Assembly: GCA_947074145.1 (NCBI GenBank)
Contig: CAMTOJ010000001.1
Location: forward strand, 1-64,000
Source: an uncultured Bacteroidales bacterium
GTDB taxonomy: Bacteria > Bacteroidota > Bacteroidia > Bacteroidales > JAUNSR01
Length of the DNA: 64,000 nucleotides
Direction: 5' to 3'
The translations under genes and the position numbers were made by a program. Within the stretch, counting starts at the first letter, position 1. The number at the start of each line of letters is the position of its first letter. Below the pieces are notes generated by a model. The model worked only from the letters and a program-made list of their open reading frames with translations. It was not told where the DNA came from and made no database searches. Below, one piece after another: positions 16,417 through 26,534 of the stretch.

Positions 16417-16606
16417 GTGTATTGCTTATGTAAATTTATTAAATGTAAGTGTGCGATTAACGAGGAAGCTCTGAGATATTTTGGGTTGATTAGCAACACT
16501 TAAAGAAACTTTAAATTCTCATAAAATCAAATTAGACCAAGCAGATGCAATCATTGCAGGTCGTCTTGGTAATAATTGGGCAGGCTTCAGAATAGTTAAA
16601 GATTAG
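16417..16606 (+). pseudogene. Small frameshifted gene or gene fragment
   Basis: Two open frames in adjacent registers look like one broken reading frame. The first can begin at GTG 16417 and ends ...INEEALRYFGLISNT with TAA at 16501-16503. The second is open from 16490 to TAG 16604-16606 and ends QADAIIAGRLGNNWAGFRIVKD, which looks like real protein. A +1 shift within 16490-16500 would fuse them into about 62 residues. I do not recognise the family. It lies just after a good promoter. It could be a decayed gene, a sequencing indel, or less likely programmed frameshifting. Confidence 0.45.
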
Positions 16607-16626
16607 TTTCTCTTAAAAATTAGCCT

Positions 16627-17247
16627 ATGCAACGACTCATTACACTAACTATTATCCTTACACTGGTATCAATTGATGGCTTTTCTCAATCTGACTCTAC
16701 AACAAAGAATTATTGGATAATTGGGATGAATGCAGGTCTAAGTGAACTTGTGGATGAAAGCATTTTTTCTTTAGGTTTTAATGCAGGATATGAGATTAAC
16801 TTTCGAAAGCTACCATTCTTGACAATTGATCCCATAATCGGAGTAGGTATAGTAAGAAGTTCTGTACTAAGTACTTTTAAAGAGTTTGTATTGTCAAGTT
16901 ATAAAATTCAATATTTCACCTTTGGAGTAGCTCCTAAACTGCAAATAATTAATCCTGATAGAGATGCTCTTCTCTATTTTGAGAATGAATTATCTTTTTG
17001 GAACGGTGCTGCAGAAATCGAGGATGAAGGATATGATCAAAGCAGAAAGAATCGTCAATATTTTAATTTCTATTATAGTCCTAAAGTTGGAATAGCGATT
17101 AAGGTTAATGATGAATATTTATCAATATGGGTCGGCGTTTCTACTCTTAATATGAATAAAATTCTTAATCACAATCTACATTATGGTCAAGAAGAATATA
17201 GTGATCAAAACATCTCACTATGTTGTGGTTTCAAAATATTATTTTAA
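16627..17247 (+). CDS. Outer-membrane beta-barrel protein (first of tandem pair)
   Basis: A 206-residue protein with a signal peptide (residues about 1-21, ending GFSQS). After it come alternating hydrophobic/aromatic strands with periodic glycines (WIIGMNAGLSEL, FSLGFNAGYEINF, YYSPKVGIAIKV) and an aromatic-rich C-terminal strand (ISLCCGFKILF), consistent with a small 8-strand porin-like barrel. No specific family is recognisable. The second barrel gene begins 14 bp downstream, so the pair is probably co-expressed. Confidence 0.7.
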   Translation: MQRLITLTIILTLVSIDGFSQSDSTTKNYWIIGMNAGLSELVDESIFSLGFNAGYEINFRKLPFLTIDPIIGVGIVRSSVLSTFKEFVLSSYKIQYFTFGVAPKLQIINPDRDALLYFENELSFWNGAAEIEDEGYDQSRKNRQYFNFYYSPKVGIAIKVNDEYLSIWVGVSTLNMNKILNHNLHYGQEEYSDQNISLCCGFKILF

Positions 17248-17261
17248 TTAATTATTCAAAA

Positions 17262-17831
17262 ATGAAAATAACAACACTAGCAATTATGCTACTTTTCTCT
17301 TTTGCGACGTTTGCTCAAAAAGGAAATAAAACTTCGCCTTTTAACATTATGTTTGATTATCATTACAATTTAGGTCTAACAGATCGAGGTTATTTACACA
17401 AATCCAATCGTTCTGATCTAAAGATGTATGGCAACTCTATTCATCTTACAGGTTTGTATAATTTAAATCAAAAATGGTCAGTTGGAGCCGGATTAGGATT
17501 GGATAGGTATGAGAATTTAGGTTATAACACATTCCCTATATTTGTCACTTCCCACTTCTCTCCATTGGAGCATATTCCTTCAGCTTATTTATACACCAAT
17601 TTAGGTTACGCAGTGGGTGGAGAGGCGTTCACAAAGGGGATGTTGTTCGATTTAGGTCTTGGATATAAGTTAATGTTGAAAAGGCACTTTGGATTTAATT
17701 TCCAATTTGGATATAATTTGAAGGATTTTAGAAGAGAAATGACTGTTCTCGATTCTAATGGAAGGATTTATGATAAAAGCTATAACCAGTTGAGAAATTC
17801 TATTTCATTTGGCTTGGGGTTGGTTTTTTAA
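17262..17831 (+). CDS. Outer-membrane beta-barrel protein (second of tandem pair)
   Basis: A 189-residue protein. The start at MKITTLAIMLLFSFATFAQKG gives a clear signal peptide cleaved near FAQ; the 14 in-frame codons upstream overlap the preceding gene and spoil it, so they were dropped. The mature part is glycine/aromatic-rich with barrel-like strands (NLGLTDRGYLHKS, WSVGAGLGLDRY, FGFNFQFGYNL) and ends in SISFGLGLVF, an outer-membrane C-terminal signature ending in Phe. Similar length and context suggest that it functions with, or is a diverged paralogue of, the first barrel. Confidence 0.72.
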   Translation: MKITTLAIMLLFSFATFAQKGNKTSPFNIMFDYHYNLGLTDRGYLHKSNRSDLKMYGNSIHLTGLYNLNQKWSVGAGLGLDRYENLGYNTFPIFVTSHFSPLEHIPSAYLYTNLGYAVGGEAFTKGMLFDLGLGYKLMLKRHFGFNFQFGYNLKDFRREMTVLDSNGRIYDKSYNQLRNSISFGLGLVF

Positions 17832-17907
17832 AATAGTAAATATGAGCAAATATTATTGTTTGCCATTTTATATATATACTTTTATGCAGTGAAGTATTAA
17901 AAAAAAG

Positions 17908-17948
17908 AAGTCTTGGTTGAAAGCTAATTCAACTAAGACTTTTTTTTA
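17908..17948 (+). terminator. Terminator after the barrel pair
   Basis: A 12-bp stem (AGTCTTGGTTGA with TCAACTAAGACT, one G-U pair) at 17909-17940 is followed by eight T (17941-17947 and flanking). It lies about 80 bp beyond the barrel stop. Confidence 0.85.
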
Positions 17949-18176
17949 TTTTTTCTTTACTCCATTTATCTTGAAAAGATATCTCATTTTATACGGATTT
18001 ATAGGAGAAGGCAATATGGGTATAGTTTATATCAAATATTTAAAATATTGGCATTATTAAGTAGACACGATATTGCCGGAGAATGAAATTTCCCCTCAAC
18101 CCCCAAAGAAACCCTCCATACTTTGTATATATTCCGTATTTTGATTTATTTTGAATAATAAATTACATTATAGAAT

Positions 18177-18758
18177 ATGATTGAATATATTAGAGGTGAG
18201 GTGACGGAAGCAAATCCGGCATATGTTGTATTGGAAACAAGCGGAATAGGTTATTTTATAAATATATCATTAAATACTTTTACATCTGTGAAGGTATCGG
18301 AAAAGCTAAAACTTTATATTTATGAGGTTATCAGAGAAGATTCTCACTCCTTATACGGATTTATAGATAAAAAAGAGAGAGAATTGTTTCTTTTGTTAAT
18401 TTCGGTCTCGGGCGTTGGTCCTAATACTGCTCGAATGATATTGTCTTCATTATCAACATCGGAACTTGAGAATGTTATAGCATCCAAGAATGAATCGGTA
18501 TTGAAAAATGTGAAGGGAATAGGTGCAAAAACCGCACAAAGAATAATTGTTGACCTTAAGGATAAAATAAAAACGGCATCTCTTACGTTAGATAACAGTA
18601 ACGTGTCTGTTAACGAAACTTCAGAAGAAGCGATTGCGGCATTGACAATGCTCGGTTTCCCGACTAATGTGTCAAAGAAATGTGTCGATGCTATTTTGAA
18701 GGATGACCCTACCATGAAAGTAGAACTTGTCATCAAACAGGCACTGAAAATGTTATAA
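18177..18758 (+). CDS. ruvA: Holliday junction branch migration protein RuvA
   Basis: Binds Holliday junctions as a tetramer and loads the RuvB motor. The N-terminal OB domain ([31 protein letters not shown]), helix-hairpin-helix motifs ([20 protein letters not shown] and [23 protein letters not shown]), and the C-terminal UBA-like RuvB-binding domain ([12 protein letters not shown]) are all present in 193 residues. It is 11 bp upstream of sprA, a linkage often seen in Bacteroidota that lets one transcript carry both genes. Confidence 0.97.
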   Translation: MIEYIRGEVTEANPAYVVLETSGIGYFINISLNTFTSVKVSEKLKLYIYEVIREDSHSLYGFIDKKERELFLLLISVSGVGPNTARMILSSLSTSELENVIASKNESVLKNVKGIGAKTAQRIIVDLKDKIKTASLTLDNSNVSVNETSEEAIAALTMLGFPTNVSKKCVDAILKDDPTMKVELVIKQALKML

Positions 18759-18769
18759 CATTTTTTTTA

Positions 18770-21700
18770 ATGTCAGAACGTATTAGAAAGCATATATATA
18801 TATTATTTATCATAATAGGCGGGATATTGGGTTGTTCCGCCATATTTGCGTCCGGTTCTCAGATACCTTATTTACCACAGGATAATACCAATAACTCGGA
18901 TGAAGAAGATAAGAAAAATGTAAAATTCTCTGTCAAAAAGACTTTTACAGAGGATTGGGAAGATCTTGATAAACAAAATCCTATCGATCTTAAATCTCCT
19001 TCAAATATCAAAGAGGATATTGAATATGATTATCTTACAGATACTTATGTGTATAAAACTAAAGTAGGAGATCAAGTAATATCTGTTCCTTTTAACATGA
19101 CAAAAGAGGAGTATCTGAATTATACCAGACGAAAACTTATTCAATCCTATTTTAATAGTAAGAATGCTGAATTGCTTGTAAAGGAGGGTGATAATGAGTT
19201 TAACTTCCTTGACATGCAGTTTGGACTCGGACCGGCTGAAAAGATATTCGGTCCCGGAGGTATCCAGGTAAGAACGCAAGGTTCGGCAGAGATATCATTC
19301 GGGCTAAAGAAAAATAAGATTGATAATCCATCACTTCCTGCTAAATCAAGAAACAAAACATATTTTGATTTCGACGAAAAGATTCAGCTTAATGTCAATG
19401 CAAAAGTTGGCGATAAAATGGATTTTGCGTTGAATTACAATACTGATGCTACTTTCGATTTTGATGCCCAGCAGTTAAAACTTTCTTATCAAGGCAAAGA
19501 GGATGAGATAATTAAATCGCTTGAGGCAGGTAATGTGAGTATGACAACCGGATCGTCGCTTATCAGAGGTAGTGCGGCTCTTTTTGGTGTTAAGACAACT
19601 TTGCAATTCGGAAAACTTAATGTTACGGCACTTCTTGCTCAACAGGAGTCTACATCTCAGAGTGTCAGTTCAAAAGGAGGGGCTCAGACAAGAAATTTTG
19701 AGTTTACCGCAGATTCATATGATGAAGATCGTCACTTCTTCCTTTCTCATTATTTCAGGGATAACTATGATCAATTTATCTCAAAACTTCCATACATATC
19801 CTCCGGAATAGAGATCTCAAAAATTGAGGTTTGGGTAACCAATAAAAGAGGAAATTATGATCAGGCAAGAAATATAGTGGCTTTTATGGACCTTGCGGAG
19901 TCGACAAAGCTCGGGAGTAATTACTGGCAATCGTCTGGGATAGGTTATCCGTCAAATACTTCTAATAATCTATATCAAACAATTGTCAATGAATTTCCTG
20001 ATGCAAGAAATATTAATCAGGTAACTCAGTCACTATCACAGCTTTCAGCATTCGGGATAGATGGAGGAAAAGATTTTGAGAAGGTTGAGAGTGCGAGAAG
20101 AATGTCAGAATCAGAGTATATACTTAATAAGAGTCTGGGATATATCTCTCTTAAAAGTAAACTAAACCCTGATGAAGTTCTTGCTGTTGCTTATGAATAT
20201 ACTGCAAATGGCAAGGTGTATCAGGTAGGAGAGTTCTCTACCTCAACTGAGAATTCTCAACAAAGTATGTATCTGAAATTATTGAAAGGTACAGCTGTTA
20301 ATACCAGACTTCCGATGTGGCATCTTATGATGAAGAATGTCTATTCGTTGAATGCTTATCAGATTCAGAAAGATAAGTTTAAGCTTGATATTCAATATAT
20401 GAGCGATACTACCGGTGTTTATCTGAATTATATACAGGCGGGAAATATTGCAGATCAGCTATTGATAAGGGTTTTAAATCTTGACCGTCTTGACTCTCAA
20501 AATGAGAGAAATCCTGACGGTTATTTCGATTATGTCGAAGGTTTTACAGTGATCCCCTCAATTGGACGCGTTATTTTCCCTTCGATTGAGCCTTTCGGTT
20601 CTTTTTTAGCTTCTAAAATCGGAAATGCCCAATTGGCAGATAAATATTGTTATCAGGAACTTTACGATTCGACTCTTACAGTGGCACGACAAGTGGCAGA
20701 GAAAAATAAGTTTCGAATAAAAGGAGAATATCGCTCTTCATCCGGTTCTGAAATAAATCTTAATGCAATGAATGTTCCAAGAGGTTCTGTTGTTGTAACT
20801 GCCGGAGGTGTGACGTTGACCGAAAATACCGATTATACTGTTGATTATACAATGGGTATTGTCACAATCCTTAATCAGAGTATCCTTGATGCCGGAACAA
20901 ACATAAATGTATCACTTGAGAGTCAGTCAATGTTTAGTATGCAAAGAAAAACAATGATGGGACTTGATGTTCAGTATGCCTTTAATAAGGATTTCAATAT
21001 AGGAGCAACCGTAATGCATCTATCCGAAAAACCTTTGACAACAAAGGTAAATATGGATGATATACCTCTGAACAACACAATTTACGGCTTTAATGCAAGT
21101 TATAAAACCTCATTTATGTGGTTGACAAATCTTATGGGATCTGTGCCATGGATAGATGCAACAGCACCATCTTCTTTTTCAATAAACGGAGAATTTGCTC
21201 AGCTTAAACCGGGACACTCAAAGACTATTACTAAAGATGGCCATGCTTATCTTGATGATTTTGAATCATCACAAACAGGTTATGATATTCGTACGCCTTA
21301 TTCATGGCAAATGGCATCAACACCTTATGATCCATCGTCAAATGCTCTGTTTCCGGAAGCTGCATTGTCTAACGATGTGGCATATGGGAAAAATCGTGCC
21401 TTACTTAACTGGTATAATATTGACCGACTGTTTACACAAAAAAATTCGTCACTTACGCCTGCTCATATAAAAAGAGATTTGGAACAGCTTTCAAATCATT
21501 ATGTTCGCGAGGTAAGTTATAGTGAAATATATCCAAATAAAGAGTTAAGCTATGGTGAGTCCGGTATGCTTAATATAATGAATATCTCATTCTATCCTAC
21601 AGAAAGAGGTCCTTATAACCTTGATTGGGAGGGGATTGATGAGATGGGATATCTGACAAATCCTAAATCTCGCTGGGGTGGTATGATGAGAAAAATCGAT

Positions 21701-24700
21701 AATACCGATTTTGAAGCTCAAAATATTGAATATATTCAGTTTTGGATGATGGATCCATTTATTTATGATTCAACCAATCATGTCGCGGGTGGTGATCTAT
21801 ATTTTAACCTGGGAGAGGTATCGGAAGATATTTTGAAAGATGGAATGAAATCATTTGAGAACGGTCTGCCTATAGATGGAGATACAACATATCTTGCAAC
21901 GACAGTTTGGGGACGAGTTTCTAAAAGAACTTCCACCGTATATGCTTTTGAGACAGCAACAGGGGCAAGAAAACTTCAAGACGTAGGTCTTAATGGTCTT
22001 TCGACTGAGGATGAATTTAATTTTTCTTCTTATAAAAATTATGTTGAAAGAGCAAGCGGACGTCTGTCCGATGCAGGATATCAGCGACTTATAAGTGATC
22101 CTTTCTCTTTTCTTAATGACCCTGCAGGTGATAATTACCATTATTACAGAGGTTCGGATTATGATAATCAAGAGGTAGATATCCTTACAAGATATAAACG
22201 TTATAATGCGGTGGAGGGTAACTCTACAGCATCGGAAGATTCGCCTGAGAGATATGATATCTCTGCCAGAACAACTCCTGATGTGGAGGATATTAACCAG
22301 GATAATACACTTAATGAGTATGAGAGATATTATCAGTATAAAATATCTCTTCGTCCAACCGATTTGACAGTTGGTAATAATTATGTCAGTGATGTAAAAA
22401 CATCAAGGGTAAAATTAAGAAACGGAAAAGAGGAAACTATAAAATGGTATCAGTTTAAGATACCTTTAACAGAATATCAAAAGAAAGTTGGAGCGATAAA
22501 CGATTTTAAAACTATTCGTTTCATCCGTTTATTCCTTACTGATTTTGAAAAAGATGTGCATCTTCGTTTTGCTTCTATGGAGTTGATGCGTGGCGATTGG
22601 AGAACCTATACACAAGAACTAAATAAAGACGGAGTTACTCCGGTTTCAAAAGGATCTATTGCTGTTTCTGTAGTAAATATTGAAGAAAATGCAGGATCTA
22701 TTCCTGTAAATTACATTATGCCTCCGGGAGTTACTCGTGTGGTTGACCCGGGACAGTCGCAGATTACTCAGCTTAATGAGCAGTCGATGGCTCTTAAGAT
22801 TGGAGATCTTGCGCCATCTGATGCCCGAGCAGTTTATAAAAACAGTTCTATCGATATGCGTCAATATAAACGAATACAAATGTTTGTACATGGTGAGGCG
22901 TTTATTGATAATCTGACTAATTTAAAGAGTGGTGAACTTTCTGTATTTATGCGTCTTGGTAGCGATTATAAAGACAATTACTATGAATATGAAATACCTA
23001 TTTCTCTTACAGAACCCGGTATTTACAATAATAATAGTCTTACTGACAGAAAAACTGTTTGGCCAGAATCAAATATGTTTGATTTTCCATTGACTTTATT
23101 GACCGATCTTAAACTTGAAAGAAATGCAGAGAAACGTAAGAATTATTCAAATGTTACATTCAATACTGTTTACTCGATTTATGATCCTGAGAAATTGAGA
23201 AATAGGGTATCAATTGTTGGTAATCCTTCTCTTTCAGAGGTCAGAACCATTATGATTGGTGTTAGAAATAATAGTAAAACTATCAAAGATGCTAATGTTT
23301 GGGTTGACGAACTTCGTCTTGTCGGGTTTAATGAAGAGGGCGGATGGGCAGCCAAAGCAAATGCCAGTTTAGGTATAAGTGATATTGCATCTATCAATGT
23401 CGGCGGTCAGATTGAGACAGCCGGGTTCGGTAGTGTGGACCAGAGTCTTAGCCAACGTCGTATTGATAACTATTATCAATATAATATATCTACACAAGTG
23501 GAGGCAGGGCGTCTTATTCCGGAACCTGTAAAACTAAAGGCTCCTGTTTATTATTCTTATTCACAAGAGGTGACAACTCCTGAGTATGATCCTTATAATC
23601 AGGATATTAAACTTTCTCAGAGTCTTGAGAATTGTGATACAAAAGCACAGCGTGATTCTGTAAGATCTCTTTCTCAGGAGGTTGTAACGGTTGAAAGTTT
23701 CAGCGTATCAGGTTTGAAATTTAATATACAAGGAGATAAACCAATGCCTTGGGATCCGGCGAATCTAACTATGAGTTATGCATATTCGAGAACTTCAAAA
23801 CGTGATCCAACAACAGATTTTGAAAATAATTATAATTACCGAGGTTCAATAAGTTATAATTATAGCCCATACTTTAAACCATGGAAACCATTTTCCGGTA
23901 TAAAAAGTAAGTCGCCTTATGTTAGACTTGCCAAAGATTTTACATTTAATTGGTTGCCAAATAATATCGGTTTATATTCAAATATGAACAGAACATATTA
24001 TGAACAACAATTGAAAAATGTGGATGAAACGGGTATGTCGGAGTTTTATGTTCCAATCTCTTTTAGTAAGAATTTCTTGTGGGACAGACAAACAACAATA
24101 AGTTGGGATCTTCTAAAAACGTTGAAACTAAATTTCAATGCATCCACTAATTCTCGTATAGATGAACCGAATACACCTGTTAATAAACAGTTGTATCCTG
24201 ATGAATATGAACATTGGAAGGATTCTGTAAGACAGAATATATTAAGAATGGGTACTCCGATTAAATTTAATCAGACTTTTGATGCTGCTTATACTTTGCC
24301 ATTGAATAAGATACCTTTCCTTGATTGGAGTAGTGCTTCGGTGAAATATAATTCAAGTTATGTTTGGAATAAGGGGACGTTTGTGGATGAGTTCACTAAT
24401 CTTGGAAATAATATTACAAATCAGGCTCAGTACCAGGGTGATATTAAATTTAATATGGAGAATTTATATAATAAATCGGCTTTCTTGAAAGAAACAAACC
24501 GTAAGTTTTCTCCTACCAATAGAGCCTCTAATAATAAGAATAATAATAATAATGCGAAAGCTAAGAAAAAATTCTCTCAAAGAATTCAATTGAAAAAAGA
24601 TACAACAGTTACCGTTAAACATAATCTTGATAATAAAAATCTTAAGGTAACTGCACTGAATTCAAAGAAAGAACCATATTCAATAAAGTATAAGGTAAAA

Positions 24701-26224
24701 GACAAGAATACTATTATTATTACAACTAAGGATTCTGAAGCTGTACAGTTAACCATTAATCAGGGTAAACGCCCCGAAGAGGAATTATGGTATCAGACTG
24801 CTCAATATGGGTCAAGAGCTTTAATGGCAGTAAGAAATATCTCTCTCGGATATAAACGAACATCAAGTACTTATCTGCCATCTTTCCAACCATCAGTGGG
24901 TGATTTCATGGGTCAGAATAACGAATCGTTAATGGCTCCCGGGCTTGGATTTGCTTTTGGATTTGAGACAGGAGAAGAGTATATAAATAAGGCCTTGAGA
25001 AATAACTGGCTTATAGTAAATGACTCATTAACCTCTCCGGCTTCATTTGCAATAACCGAAGATTTGCAGTATAAAATATCTATTGAGCCTTTTAGAGATT
25101 TTAAGATTGATCTTAATGGTAGTCGTGTACACACGCAAAGTTCTACGTATCAGTTTATGTTCCCAGATGTTCCTCGTCAACATTCCGGTTCATTTACAAT
25201 GACAACTATTGCAGTCAAAACATCTCTAAAAAGATATAAAGCAGAGAATGGATATCAGTCGGATGCTTTCGATAATTTAGTAAAATATAGAAGTACAATT
25301 TCAGGAAGAATCAATTCTCAATATGCAGGTGCCAAATATCCCAATACAGGATTTCTTGCATCATCTCATCTTGCGGGAACCACATTTGATCCAAATATTG
25401 CAGGTAACCGACTTAATTCGGCAGATGTTCTTATCCCTGCTTTTGTAGCAGCTTATACGGGAAGAGATGCTAAAAATGTGGGACTTTCTCCATTCCCTTC
25501 TATATTGAGTATTCTACCAAACTGGAGGGTTACTTATGGTGGATTGGTAAGACTTATTCCGGGAGCATCGAAATATTTGAGATCCATTAATGTGAATCAT
25601 GCTTATAGATGTACTTATAGTGTAGGTTCTTTTGCTTCATACTTAAATTATATTGAGAATTCGGAAGGACTAGGTTTTGCACTTGATGCAACTAATGATT
25701 GTCCGATGCCATCTTCTCCTTTTGATATTGGAAGTGTAAGTATTACTGAAAGTTATGCTCCGCTTATCGGATTTGATCTGAATTTCAAAAACGGAGTTAC
25801 TGCTAAGATCGAGTATAAGGATACAAGAAATCTGAGTCTTAATATTACTTCTGTACAGATTGTTGAATCGGTATCGAAAGATGTTACTGTGGGTGCTGGA
25901 TATAAAATAGCCAATTTCAATACTATAATAGGAATGAAAGGTGGTGGTCAAAAAGGTGTGAATCATGATCTTACATTGCGTAGTGATTTCTCTTTCAGAA
26001 AGCAAAATGCTCTTATCAGAAAGATTGATGAAAATTATACACAAGCAACATCGGGCAATAAATCTTTGACTATTAAGTTTACCGCAGATTATACATTTAG
26101 TAAATATTTGACAATCAGAGGATATTATGATAAACAGATAAATACACCGCTTGTTTCTTCATCTTCTTATCCTATTTCAAATTCTAATTTCGGGGTTACT
26201 CTTAAGATGGCGCTTACCAGATAA
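18770..26224 (+). CDS. sprA: Type IX secretion translocon SprA (Sov)
   Basis: A 2,484-residue giant outer-membrane protein, close to the 2,400-2,500 residues known for F. johnsoniae SprA and P. gingivalis Sov. SprA is the 36-strand outer-membrane pore of the type IX secretion system (gliding, protease and adhesin export). It has a signal peptide (about 1-29), early repeats of LQFGPAE-like and VGDKMDFALNYNTDATFDFD text, and YDIRTPYSWQMASTPYDP and WGGMMRKIDNTDFEAQNIEYIQFWMMDPF segments typical of the family. The C-terminal barrel ends in FGVTLKMALTR. An (AAT)n tract near 24529-24553 encodes a poly-Asn linker. No other T9SS gene is in the window. Confidence 0.95.
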   Translation: MSERIRKHIYILFIIIGGILGCSAIFASGSQIPYLPQDNTNNSDEEDKKNVKFSVKKTFTEDWEDLDKQNPIDLKSPSNIKEDIEYDYLTDTYVYKTKVGDQVISVPFNMTKEEYLNYTRRKLIQSYFNSKNAELLVKEGDNEFNFLDMQFGLGPAEKIFGPGGIQVRTQGSAEISFGLKKNKIDNPSLPAKSRNKTYFDFDEKIQLNVNAKVGDKMDFALNYNTDATFDFDAQQLKLSYQGKEDEIIKSLEAGNVSMTTGSSLIRGSAALFGVKTTLQFGKLNVTALLAQQESTSQSVSSKGGAQTRNFEFTADSYDEDRHFFLSHYFRDNYDQFISKLPYISSGIEISKIEVWVTNKRGNYDQARNIVAFMDLAESTKLGSNYWQSSGIGYPSNTSNNLYQTIVNEFPDARNINQVTQSLSQLSAFGIDGGKDFEKVESARRMSESEYILNKSLGYISLKSKLNPDEVLAVAYEYTANGKVYQVGEFSTSTENSQQSMYLKLLKGTAVNTRLPMWHLMMKNVYSLNAYQIQKDKFKLDIQYMSDTTGVYLNYIQAGNIADQLLIRVLNLDRLDSQNERNPDGYFDYVEGFTVIPSIGRVIFPSIEPFGSFLASKIGNAQLADKYCYQELYDSTLTVARQVAEKNKFRIKGEYRSSSGSEINLNAMNVPRGSVVVTAGGVTLTENTDYTVDYTMGIVTILNQSILDAGTNINVSLESQSMFSMQRKTMMGLDVQYAFNKDFNIGATVMHLSEKPLTTKVNMDDIPLNNTIYGFNASYKTSFMWLTNLMGSVPWIDATAPSSFSINGEFAQLKPGHSKTITKDGHAYLDDFESSQTGYDIRTPYSWQMASTPYDPSSNALFPEAALSNDVAYGKNRALLNWYNIDRLFTQKNSSLTPAHIKRDLEQLSNHYVREVSYSEIYPNKELSYGESGMLNIMNISFYPTERGPYNLDWEGIDEMGYLTNPKSRWGGMMRKIDNTDFEAQNIEYIQFWMMDPFIYDSTNHVAGGDLYFNLGEVSEDILKDGMKSFENGLPIDGDTTYLATTVWGRVSKRTSTVYAFETATGARKLQDVGLNGLSTEDEFNFSSYKNYVERASGRLSDAGYQRLISDPFSFLNDPAGDNYHYYRGSDYDNQEVDILTRYKRYNAVEGNSTASEDSPERYDISARTTPDVEDINQDNTLNEYERYYQYKISLRPTDLTVGNNYVSDVKTSRVKLRNGKEETIKWYQFKIPLTEYQKKVGAINDFKTIRFIRLFLTDFEKDVHLRFASMELMRGDWRTYTQELNKDGVTPVSKGSIAVSVVNIEENAGSIPVNYIMPPGVTRVVDPGQSQITQLNEQSMALKIGDLAPSDARAVYKNSSIDMRQYKRIQMFVHGEAFIDNLTNLKSGELSVFMRLGSDYKDNYYEYEIPISLTEPGIYNNNSLTDRKTVWPESNMFDFPLTLLTDLKLERNAEKRKNYSNVTFNTVYSIYDPEKLRNRVSIVGNPSLSEVRTIMIGVRNNSKTIKDANVWVDELRLVGFNEEGGWAAKANASLGISDIASINVGGQIETAGFGSVDQSLSQRRIDNYYQYNISTQVEAGRLIPEPVKLKAPVYYSYSQEVTTPEYDPYNQDIKLSQSLENCDTKAQRDSVRSLSQEVVTVESFSVSGLKFNIQGDKPMPWDPANLTMSYAYSRTSKRDPTTDFENNYNYRGSISYNYSPYFKPWKPFSGIKSKSPYVRLAKDFTFNWLPNNIGLYSNMNRTYYEQQLKNVDETGMSEFYVPISFSKNFLWDRQTTISWDLLKTLKLNFNASTNSRIDEPNTPVNKQLYPDEYEHWKDSVRQNILRMGTPIKFNQTFDAAYTLPLNKIPFLDWSSASVKYNSSYVWNKGTFVDEFTNLGNNITNQAQYQGDIKFNMENLYNKSAFLKETNRKFSPTNRASNNKNNNNNAKAKKKFSQRIQLKKDTTVTVKHNLDNKNLKVTALNSKKEPYSIKYKVKDKNTIIITTKDSEAVQLTINQGKRPEEELWYQTAQYGSRALMAVRNISLGYKRTSSTYLPSFQPSVGDFMGQNNESLMAPGLGFAFGFETGEEYINKALRNNWLIVNDSLTSPASFAITEDLQYKISIEPFRDFKIDLNGSRVHTQSSTYQFMFPDVPRQHSGSFTMTTIAVKTSLKRYKAENGYQSDAFDNLVKYRSTISGRINSQYAGAKYPNTGFLASSHLAGTTFDPNIAGNRLNSADVLIPAFVAAYTGRDAKNVGLSPFPSILSILPNWRVTYGGLVRLIPGASKYLRSINVNHAYRCTYSVGSFASYLNYIENSEGLGFALDATNDCPMPSSPFDIGSVSITESYAPLIGFDLNFKNGVTAKIEYKDTRNLSLNITSVQIVESVSKDVTVGAGYKIANFNTIIGMKGGGQKGVNHDLTLRSDFSFRKQNALIRKIDENYTQATSGNKSLTIKFTADYTFSKYLTIRGYYDKQINTPLVSSSSYPISNSNFGVTLKMALTR

Positions 26225-26237
26225 GACAATAATATAT

Positions 26238-26262
26238 AGCCGGGATAATCCCCGGCTTTTTT
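26238..26262 (+). terminator. Terminator of ruvA-sprA
   Basis: AGCCGGG pairs with CCCGGCT around a short AT loop, followed by six T. It starts 14 bp after the sprA stop and is one of the few GC-rich sites in the surrounding intergenic DNA. Confidence 0.9.
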
Positions 26263-26285
26263 GTGTCTATAAAGATGTTTTTTTT

Positions 26286-26345
26286 ACACCTTGCAAGATT
26301 TATTGTTAAACCTAACAAGGTGTTATATTAAGCCATGCAAGGTGT
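26286..26345. repeat. Dispersed palindromic repeat, copy A
   Basis: Three linked motifs: ACACCTTGCA (26286-26295), AACCTAACAAGGTGTT (26309-26324) and TGCAAGGTGT (26336-26345, the reverse complement of the first). The same two motifs recur at 45342-45400 in a different arrangement. A shorter echo, GAGGTGTTATAT, is near 26428. The surrounding 26,263-26,625 interval has no gene I can support. Confidence 0.75.
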
Positions 26346-26534
26346 CGTATTAAATTTAACATAGAAAGAGAAAATCAATCTAATCTTTTGGAAAACTATC
26401 GATATACAATTATATAATGGCGTACAAGAGGTGTTATATCCAATATAATGCCAGAACTTATATTAATAAATAGAAACTGCATTTTATAATACTGTTTATT
26501 AAATTATCTTTGTATAAGGGTTTGAAAATCTTTC

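Noticed and set aside
17985-18370. TTATACGGATTTATAG occurs upstream of ruvA and inside ruvA
   Set aside because: The internal copy encodes the conserved LYGFID of RuvA, and a single 16-mer match in AT-rich DNA of this size is within chance.
24529-24553. (AAT)n microsatellite in sprA as a phase-variable repeat
   Set aside because: The unit is a trinucleotide, so slippage keeps the frame and merely varies a poly-Asn linker; no on/off switching is implied.
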